Below, one piece after another: positions 1 to 4,342 of a stretch of 6,169 nt of DNA; within the stretch, counting starts at the first letter, position 1, and the number at the start of each line of letters is the position of its first letter. Below the pieces are notes generated by a model. The model was not told the origin of the DNA. It saw only the letters and a program-made list of their open reading frames with translations, and did not search any database. Source of the DNA: Deltaproteobacteria bacterium (lineage in GTDB: Bacteria > Myxococcota > Polyangia > Polyangiales > B10-G4); contig JAFDCW010000641.1 of the NCBI GenBank assembly GCA_019312705.1, forward strand, positions 1-6,169. Direction: 5' to 3'. Position numbers and translations under genes: made by a program.

Positions 1-440
1 TCGAAGAGCGGCCGATAGAGTTCGAAATCGAACCCCCACCGGTCCTCCCATTCGACCGCGGCGAGCAGCGCCGCCACGTCGTCTTCATGCCCTTCGCTCT
101 GGACCCACGCGTCGAGGGCGGGTTGAAAGGGCCGTTGCACCATCTCGACCCCTAGGGCGATGTCGGGGTCCTGCCCGTGCAGCGCCGCGAGGATCGCCCT
201 CTGGGCCCGGTGGTGGGCCGGATCGTCATGGGCTTCGCCCACGTAGATGACCCGTGCGCGGCCGAGATTGGTGATCATCTGCTCGAAGGTGACTTCCCGC
301 CCTGTTTCGAGGTCTTCGATTCGTTCCCGGTCGTCTTCCGTCGCTCCGGGCTGTGCGCCGCCGCACGCTGCCACGACCAGGAGCAAGAGCGGGCCGAGGC
401 TGCCCTTGACCACCGCGGGTGCATTTCCTATCTCCCTCAT
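1..440 (-). CDS. ChaN-family (haem-binding/Tiki-like) lipoprotein, partial: C-terminus beyond left edge
   Basis: I translated this from the minus strand, starting at the ATG complementary to 438-440; the frame stays open for 146 codons to the window edge. The N-terminus is a lipoprotein signal peptide: hydrophobic LLLLVVAA followed by Cys26 in the lipobox VAAC, then a Gly/acidic linker. The mature part carries hallmarks of the ChaN/Cofac_haem_bdg family (PF04187): [14 protein letters not shown] at about 64-77 (Gly68, Glu69, His71), [15 protein letters not shown] at about 96-110, and a Trp-rich [16 protein letters not shown] at 131-146. Known family members are outer-membrane lipoproteins that bind haem or are related to Tiki-type metalloproteases; the substrate here is unknown. 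No Shine-Dalgarno sequence precedes the ATG. An in-frame GTG at 411-413 (residue 10) would give a more typical short signal peptide, so the start is uncertain. It is divergent from the transaldolase gene. Family assignment is firm; exact role is not. Confidence 0.9.
   Translation of the reverse strand, partial: MREIGNAPAVVKGSLGPLLLLVVAACGGAQPGATEDDRERIEDLETGREVTFEQMITNLGRARVIYVGEAHDDPAHHRAQRAILAALHGQDPDIALGVEMVQRPFQPALDAWVQSEGHEDDVAALLAAVEWEDRWGFDFELYRPLF
406..434 (+). promoter_or_regulatory. Candidate sigma70-type promoter for the transaldolase operon
   Basis: TTGACC at 406-411 matches the -35 consensus at five of six positions. It is followed after 17 bases by TATCTC at 429-434, which matches only the TAT of a -10 box. 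Transcription would start near 441, giving a leader of about 18 bases that still includes the ribosome binding site at 447-453. The site lies inside the first codons of the divergent lipoprotein gene. The -10 match is weak, so this is a proposal only. Confidence 0.3.
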
Positions 441-446
441 CGAGCT

Positions 447-453
447 GGAAGGA
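447..453 (+). promoter_or_regulatory. Ribosome binding site fixing the transaldolase start
   Basis: GGAAGGA lies five bases before the ATG at 459. It is the best Shine-Dalgarno match in the window and supports 459 as the start, although the same frame is open back to 177. The upstream part of that frame is antisense to the lipoprotein gene and shows no family similarity. Confidence 0.8.
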
Positions 454-458
454 ATGGT

Positions 459-1106
459 ATGAAATTCTTCATTGATAGCGCCGACGTGAACGAGATCCGG
501 GAAGCGGCCGCCATGGGCGTCGTGGACGGGGTGACCACCAACCCGAGCCTGGTCGCCAAGGTTGGCCGGCCCATGAAAGAGGTCATCGTCGAGATCTGCG
601 AGATCGTCGATGGTCCCATCAGCGCCGAGGTCATCGCGACCGACATGGAAGGCATCCTGAAGGAGGGGCGCGAGCTCGCCAAGATCCACGACAACATCGT
701 CGTGAAGGTGCCCCTGATCGCCGAAGGGCTCAAGGCCGTCAAGACGTTCACCGCCGAGGGCATCAAGACCAACGTCACCCTGTGCTTCAGCGCTACCCAG
801 GCCATCCTCGCCGCGAAGGCCGGGGCCACCTACATCAGCCCGTTTGTCGGGCGTATCGACGACATCAGCGGCGACGGCATGGAGCTCATCGACCAGATCG
901 TCACCATCTACCAAAACTACGACTACGAGACCCAGGTCCTCGTGGCGAGCATCCGGCATCCGGTGCACGTCGTGCAGGCCGCGATGATCGGCGCCCACGT
1001 CGCCACGATCCCCCTCAAGGTCATCCTCCAGCTCGCCAAACACCCGCTCACCGATTCGGGCCTCGCCAAGTTCCTCGCGGACGCCAAGAAGGTCCCAGCG
1101 TCCTGA
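459..1106 (+). CDS. tal: Transaldolase, small TalC/FSA-like class (EC 2.2.1.2 likely)
   Basis: This 215-residue protein has the usual length of the short transaldolase/fructose-6-phosphate aldolase family and aligns with it end to end. Visible motifs are FFIDSADV at 3-10 (Asp6), [11 protein letters not shown] at 24-34 (Asn28), the Schiff-base lysine Lys83 in [22 protein letters not shown] at 104-111 and SPFVGRIDD at 127-135. Two positions separate transaldolases from FSA-type aldolases. FSA has Gln and Tyr (Q59, Y131 in E. coli FsaA); here they are Glu57 (SAEVIATD) and Phe129 (SPFVGR), the transaldolase state. I therefore infer transfer of dihydroxyacetone units between sedoheptulose-7-P and glyceraldehyde-3-P in the non-oxidative pentose phosphate pathway, in the cytoplasm. 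It is the first gene of the plus-strand operon, with the next gene 10 bases downstream. Automatic pipelines may label it 'fructose-6-phosphate aldolase'. Confidence 0.95.
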   Translation: MKFFIDSADVNEIREAAAMGVVDGVTTNPSLVAKVGRPMKEVIVEICEIVDGPISAEVIATDMEGILKEGRELAKIHDNIVVKVPLIAEGLKAVKTFTAEGIKTNVTLCFSATQAILAAKAGATYISPFVGRIDDISGDGMELIDQIVTIYQNYDYETQVLVASIRHPVHVVQAAMIGAHVATIPLKVILQLAKHPLTDSGLAKFLADAKKVPAS

Positions 1107-1116
1107 GCCCCCCGCG

Positions 1117-1659
1117 ATGGCACGTTTCGGCTCCGCGCTGCTGATCGGTCTGGTGCTCCTCGTTGCGGGAGCGTCGGGGGCCGAGGCCCAGTCGATGGCC
1201 GCCGGGGCGCTCTCCGCCCAGGCGCTCGTCGCCTCGACCAATACCGAGGGCACCGATTCCTCCGATGGGGGCTACGGCGGCATGTTCCTCGCGGACGTCA
1301 CCCTGCCCCTCGGCCTCTTCCGGGTCGGCGGGGCAATGGGCCTCGGGGCGATCACCTCGAACGTCGACGCGGTTTCCCGGGTCTTCATGCCCCTGACCGT
1401 ATCTCTGGGCCTCGTCTACCGGCCATCGAAACTCTGGCTCGACCTTCGCGCCCGGGCCGGGCTCTGGGCAGGGGTGACGAATCAGGGCCTCTCCGCCGGG
1501 CCCCTGGTGTCGTTCGGCGGCTTCATTGGCTATGCGTTTGGGCCCACCGTCGCGGTGGGCCCCACCATCGATGCTTTGTTCGTCTTCGGCCATGGCGATA
1601 CCATCGCCTTCGCCCCAGGCCTGAGCCTCGTCTGGGTGCCTGCCCAAGACGATGACTGA
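1117..1659 (+). CDS. Small exported, probably outer-membrane beta-barrel-like protein of unknown function
   Basis: I do not recognise a named family for this 180-residue protein. It begins with a clear Sec signal peptide: Arg3, a hydrophobic stretch ALLIGLVLLVAG at 7-18 and an Ala-x-Ala cleavage site (AEA before Gln25). After a Ser/Ala/Thr-rich, Asp-containing linker (about 25-50), the rest is a series of amphipathic, Gly-rich stretches with alternating hydrophobic residues, e.g. LGLFRVGGAMGLGAI at 65-79, LTVSLGLVYRP at 93-103, LWLDLRARAGLWAGV at 106-120, LVSFGGFIGYAFG at 130-142 and FAPGLSLVWVP at 165-175, as in small outer-membrane barrels. It ends with three Asp instead of the usual terminal aromatic residue. 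There is no good Shine-Dalgarno sequence. The gene starts 10 bases after the transaldolase stop and overlaps the NUDIX gene by 8 bases, so coupled translation is likely. That it is a real gene is well supported; barrel topology is inferred. Confidence 0.75.
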   Translation: MARFGSALLIGLVLLVAGASGAEAQSMAAGALSAQALVASTNTEGTDSSDGGYGGMFLADVTLPLGLFRVGGAMGLGAITSNVDAVSRVFMPLTVSLGLVYRPSKLWLDLRARAGLWAGVTNQGLSAGPLVSFGGFIGYAFGPTVAVGPTIDALFVFGHGDTIAFAPGLSLVWVPAQDDD

Positions 1660-2374
1660 CGACACCCATAGCGATTCGCTCCCTCCCCCTCCGCGCATCG
1701 ACGTCGCGGTCCTCGACGACCGTACCGCCGGCGCCCGGTGCGACACCGGGTTCCTTCGTGTACGGCGCTTGCTACTCGAGAACCGCTATGACGACGGGAC
1801 GAAGAGCGCGCCCTACGCCTATGACCTCGTGGAGCGTGATGCCATCGACGCGGTGGCGATCGTGCTCTTCGCAGGCCGCGGTCCCGATGCCCGCATTTGC
1901 CTTCGGTCGGCTCTTCGTCCACCGATGACCTTTCGTCACAGCTACGCGCTGCCCCTTCCCGAGGAGCCGGGGGGCGGCGTGCTCTGGGAGATCCCCGCCG
2001 GCCTCGTCGAGGCCGGCGAGCACGGAGAGGCGGGCCTCGCCGCGTGCGCTGCCCGTGAGACCCTCGAAGAGGTGGGCCTCGATTTGCCACCGAGCGCGTT
2101 CACGACCCTCGGTACATCGGCGGGGCTGAGCCCCGGGGTCATCGGCGAGAAGATTCATTTTCTCGTCGCGGAGGTCGACCCGACGAAGTGCGGTCGACCG
2201 ACCGAAGATGGCTCCCCGGTCGAGGAGCGAGCGGAGATTCACTTCGTGCGACTGCCTGACGCCATGGCCGCCCTCGACGACGGGCTCATCGGCGACCTCA
2301 AGACCGAAGTCGGCATTCGACGTCTTCGAGACCACTTGGCTCGATTGGGCCACCTGGCACAAGGCCCCGGGTGA
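1652..2374 (+). CDS. NUDIX hydrolase, ADP-ribose pyrophosphatase-like, with a lengthened NUDIX box
   Basis: This 240-residue protein has the layout of ADP-ribose/NDP-sugar pyrophosphatases. An N-terminal strand region (FLRVRRLLLENRYDDG, 34-49) precedes the DAVAIVLF strand at 66-73, then LWEIPAGLVEAGE at 111-123, the NUDIX helix RETLEEVGL at 135-143 and SPGVIGEKIHFLVAEVD at 160-176. Such enzymes cleave the pyrophosphate of nucleoside-diphosphate-X substrates using Mg bound by the REUXEE glutamates, here Glu136, Glu139 and Glu140, all present. The box departs from G-x5-E-x7-RE: Gly117 to Glu123 is normal, but 11 residues, not 7, separate Glu123 from Arg135. I checked this codon by codon at 1981-2078. 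The ATG overlaps the preceding stop (ATGACTGA), and its own stop overlaps the NAD kinase start. Placement beside NAD kinase fits nicotinamide-nucleotide or ADP-ribose turnover, but the substrate cannot be read from the sequence. Confidence 0.9.
   Translation: MTDDTHSDSLPPPPRIDVAVLDDRTAGARCDTGFLRVRRLLLENRYDDGTKSAPYAYDLVERDAIDAVAIVLFAGRGPDARICLRSALRPPMTFRHSYALPLPEEPGGGVLWEIPAGLVEAGEHGEAGLAACAARETLEEVGLDLPPSAFTTLGTSAGLSPGVIGEKIHFLVAEVDPTKCGRPTEDGSPVEERAEIHFVRLPDAMAALDDGLIGDLKTEVGIRRLRDHLARLGHLAQGPG
1996..2018. repeat. Near-perfect palindrome, 11-base arms, inside the NUDIX box codons
   Basis: Left arm CGCCGGCCTCG (1996-2006) and right arm CGAGGCCGGCG (2008-2018) are exact reverse complements around a single T at 2007. 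In the reading frame it encodes most of AGLVEAGE, the first half of the NUDIX box. With this codon bias (GCC, GGC, CTC, GTC, GAG) the peptide itself produces much of the symmetry, so a separate function is not implied, but the mRNA could form a strong GC hairpin here. Confidence 0.6.
2361..2364 (+). promoter_or_regulatory. Ribosome binding site for the GTG start of NAD kinase
   Basis: AAGG lies six bases before the GTG at 2371, inside the last codons of the NUDIX gene. Together with the GTGA stop/start overlap it supports 2371 as the start despite the non-ATG codon. Confidence 0.55.
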
Positions 2375-3297
2375 GCGCCCCACGCCGAAAGAAAAGAGCT
2401 GCCCGGTCCCGCCCCTCGGTGCTCGTCGTCTACAAGAAGTCCGCCTACCAGCGCCTCGTCATCGAAAAACAGAACCGTCGGGTCCAGCGCCTGCTCACCG
2501 ACGGGGACCGGGCGGTGAGCCGCATCCGAGATGCCCACGACTCCCACGTGGGCACCGTCGAAGAAGCCCGGGCCATCCTGAAGCAGCTCGGTGTGCGCGC
2601 GACCTATCGTCACCTCTCGAGCCTCCGTCGGGGATTCGGGGCGTATGACCTCGTCATCACCCTCGGCGGCGACGGGACGCTGCTGGGGGCGTCTCACTAC
2701 GTGGGCCGGGATGCGCCTATGGTGGCCATCAACACCGCACCCCAGGACTCCGTCGGGTACTTCTGCGCGGGAACCCGAGGCGATATCGAGGCGATTCTCT
2801 CTAAAGCGATCTCGGGCAAGCTGCGCGCGACGAGCCTCACCCGGATGGCGGTCGAGCTCGAAGACAAGGTGCTCTCGACCCGCATTCTCAACGATGCGCT
2901 CTTCTCCCACTCGTGTCCGGCAGCGACCACCCGCTACTTCATTCGCCGCGACGACCTCGTCGAGGAGCACAAGTCGAGCGGCATCTGGATCGGCCCCGCG
3001 GCGGGCTCCACCGCGGCCCAGCGCTCCGCCGGGGGGCGGGTCCTGCCCCTGCGCTCCGAGAAACTCCAATACGTCGTTCGCGAGCTCTATGAACCTCATG
3101 GCGAAAACAGCCTTCGTCTGCTCAAGGGCCTGCTCGCTCCCGGTGAAAGCCTCGAAATCCGCAGCAAGACGCCCACCGGACGTCTCTACCTCGACGGCCC
3201 CCACCGCACCCACGAGGTTGCCCTCGGCGACATGATCCGTTTTCGTCGATCGGAAGATCCGCTGACCCTCCTCGGCTTGCACCGCCGCAAGAAGTAG
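2371..3297 (+). CDS. nadK: NAD kinase (ATP/polyP-NAD kinase family), divergent form
   Basis: This 308-residue protein would phosphorylate NAD(H) to NADP(H) in the cytoplasm. A basic N-terminus (RRKKRAARSR) precedes the first strand PSVLVVYKKS at 15-24. The family signature LVITLGGDGTLLGAS is at 94-108, with Asp101 of GGDGT the expected catalytic residue. Next come LNDALFSHSCPAATTRY at 173-189 (the NE/D motif is Asn174-Asp175) and SSGIWIGPAAGSTAAQRSAGG at 202-222, where the Gly-Ser-Thr-Ala of the dinucleotide site is kept. The C-terminal strand region includes LYLDGPHRTHEVALGDMIRF (272-291). Compared with the common SDGLIVSTPTGSTAY form, the Asp is Ser203 and TPTG is PAAG, so this is a divergent branch; activity is expected but not proven. 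Length is typical. GTG start with AAGG six bases upstream, overlapping the NUDIX stop by 4 bases. Last gene of the operon before a 99-base gap. Confidence 0.92.
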   Translation: MSAPRRKKRAARSRPSVLVVYKKSAYQRLVIEKQNRRVQRLLTDGDRAVSRIRDAHDSHVGTVEEARAILKQLGVRATYRHLSSLRRGFGAYDLVITLGGDGTLLGASHYVGRDAPMVAINTAPQDSVGYFCAGTRGDIEAILSKAISGKLRATSLTRMAVELEDKVLSTRILNDALFSHSCPAATTRYFIRRDDLVEEHKSSGIWIGPAAGSTAAQRSAGGRVLPLRSEKLQYVVRELYEPHGENSLRLLKGLLAPGESLEIRSKTPTGRLYLDGPHRTHEVALGDMIRFRRSEDPLTLLGLHRRKK

Positions 3298-3303
3298 GAC
3301 GCG

Positions 3304-3360
3304 ACGGCGCCGGACCGGGCGGGCTAGACCCACGCCCGGGTGTCTCCTCCCTGGCGCCGT
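3304..3360. repeat. Nested inverted repeats in the nadK-cyclotransferase gap; possible terminator or RNA structure
   Basis: An outer 8-base perfect pair, ACGGCGCC (3304-3311) with GGCGCCGT (3353-3360), encloses an inner 7-base pair, CCGGGCG (3315-3321) with CGCCCGG (3333-3339), around an 11-base loop. Both stems are almost pure G/C. No T-run follows on either strand, so it is not a classical intrinsic terminator, though its position just after the nadK stop would suit transcript-end processing. The 99-base gap (3298-3396) holds nothing else that I can support. Confidence 0.4.
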
Positions 3361-3396
3361 TGACGCTTCCTCGAGGTCGGGGCAGGGTTCGCCTGC

Positions 3397-4293
3397 GTGG
3401 CAGCCAAGAAGAAGAGTGCGAAGGGCAAGACCGGCAAGAAGAGTCCTGCTCAGCGGAAGACGGCTTCCAAGAAGGCGGCCCCGAAGGCCTCGAAGAAGGC
3501 GACCAAGTCAACGGGCGTGGCGACGGGCGGCCGCGGGGCCTACGGCGAACGCGAAAATGACGGGGCCTTCGGGCGTTGGGGGAGCTCGATCCCCGAGAGC
3601 CTCGTCCTGCGCGTCGTGCGCACCCATCCCCACGACCCCGAGGCGTTCACCCAGGGCCTCTTGATGCACGATGGGGACCTCTTCGAGTCCACCGGGCTAC
3701 GGGGAGAGTCGACCCTCCGGCGCGTCGACCTCGAGACCGGCGAGTCTCGTGGGTCGGTCGACGTGCCCGACGAATTCTTCGCGGAGGGCCTCGCCCGTGT
3801 TGGAGATCACCTCGTTCAGCTGACCTGGCAAGCGGGCACGGCCCTCGTGTGGGACCTCGAGACCTTGGAGAAGGTGGGCGAACACGAGTACCGCGGCGAA
3901 GGGTGGGGCCTTTGCTACGACGGTGAGCGGCTCATCATGACCAGCGGCAACGACCGGTTGCAGTTCCGGGACCCCGATACTTTCGAAAAGCTCGGGGAGG
4001 TCCGCGTGACCCGAGCCGGGCGGCGCCTCCGTCAGCTGAACGAGCTCGAGTGTGTGGATGGTCTGGTCTACGCCAACGTATGGACCGACGATCACATCGC
4101 CCGCATCGACCCCGACACGGGAGAGGTCACAGCGTGGATCGACGCGAGCCACCTGCTCGCCGAGGAAGACCGCAACGGCGGTGAGGATGTGCTCAACGGC
4201 ATCGCCTACATGCCCGACACGGGGCACTTCCTCTTGACCGGCAAGCGCTGGTCGCAGGTCTACGAGGTCGAGTTCGCCCCCCGGACCGAGTGA
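3397..4293 (+). CDS. Glutaminyl-peptide cyclotransferase-like protein with histone-H1-like lysine-rich N-terminal tail
   Basis: Residues about 66-298 match the plant/bacterial-type glutamine cyclotransferase family (PF05096, five-bladed propeller), which converts N-terminal Gln of peptides to pyroglutamate. Motifs seen in order are HDPEAFTQGLL at 79-89, LFESTGLRGESTLRRVDL at 95-112, FAEGLARVGDHLVQLTW at 128-144, GEGWGLCYDG at 167-176, LNELECVDGLVYANVWTDD at 214-232 and LNGIAYMPDTGHFLLTGKRW at 266-285. The core is complete. Unlike the usual exported members, it has no signal peptide: residues 1-37 contain 14 Lys and one Arg with Ala/Ser/Thr/Pro/Gly, include SKKAxxK-type repeats, and have no acidic residue until Glu51. 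The GTG at 3397 is the first possible start after an in-frame stop at 3361-3363, with CAGGG nine bases upstream. The tail is in frame with no sign of a frameshift. A cytoplasmic, possibly nucleic-acid-associated location is inferred. It converges on lnt with 7 bases between stops. Confidence 0.9.
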   Translation: MAAKKKSAKGKTGKKSPAQRKTASKKAAPKASKKATKSTGVATGGRGAYGERENDGAFGRWGSSIPESLVLRVVRTHPHDPEAFTQGLLMHDGDLFESTGLRGESTLRRVDLETGESRGSVDVPDEFFAEGLARVGDHLVQLTWQAGTALVWDLETLEKVGEHEYRGEGWGLCYDGERLIMTSGNDRLQFRDPDTFEKLGEVRVTRAGRRLRQLNELECVDGLVYANVWTDDHIARIDPDTGEVTAWIDASHLLAEEDRNGGEDVLNGIAYMPDTGHFLLTGKRWSQVYEVEFAPRTE

Positions 4294-4300
4294 TCACGCA

Positions 4301-4342
4301 CTAGCGGGGCCGCGTCCAGAGATCTCGTCGCTGGGCCGCTAG
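4301..4342. repeat. 7-base inverted repeat at the convergent gene junction; weak terminator candidate
   Basis: CTAGCGG at 4301-4307 (including the lnt stop) pairs exactly with CCGCTAG at 4336-4342, and the loop holds the palindrome GAGATCTC (4319-4326). No T-run follows. Another short palindrome, GTGATCAC (4289-4296), spans the cyclotransferase stop. With only 7 bases between the two stops, any terminators must lie within coding sequence; this is the only candidate I see, and it may be chance. Confidence 0.2.

Noticed and set aside
177..458. N-terminal extension of the transaldolase by 94 residues from an upstream ATG at 177
   Set aside because: The extension is antisense to the well-matched ChaN-type lipoprotein, has no family similarity, and the ATG at 459 has a strong ribosome binding site and gives the normal family length.
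1048..1746. 232-residue minus-strand frame opposite the exported protein, and 186-residue frame at 1530-2090
   Set aside because: They have no motifs and are Arg/Gly-rich; plus-strand genes here are supported by a signal peptide, overlaps and a NUDIX domain.
2191..2200. Ten-base palindrome CGGTCGACCG in the NUDIX gene as an operator
   Set aside because: It is inside coding sequence, made of common Arg/Ser/Thr-type codons, and unrelated to any start; short GC palindromes are expected at this base composition.
2239..3333. 364-residue minus-strand reading frame opposite NAD kinase
   Set aside because: It is a shadow produced by G/C third-position codon bias; its composition is Arg/Gly/Glu-rich with no recognisable domain, while the plus strand encodes a complete NAD kinase.
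3360..3388. TTGACG as a possible -35 box for the cyclotransferase gene
   Set aside because: No acceptable -10 sequence occurs 15-19 bases downstream; the region there reads GGGGCAGGGTTC.
3397..3520. Separate small histone-like gene preceding the cyclotransferase
   Set aside because: The lysine-rich stretch is in frame with the enzyme with no stop, and there is no ribosome binding site with a start codon at the tail-core boundary that would make two genes.
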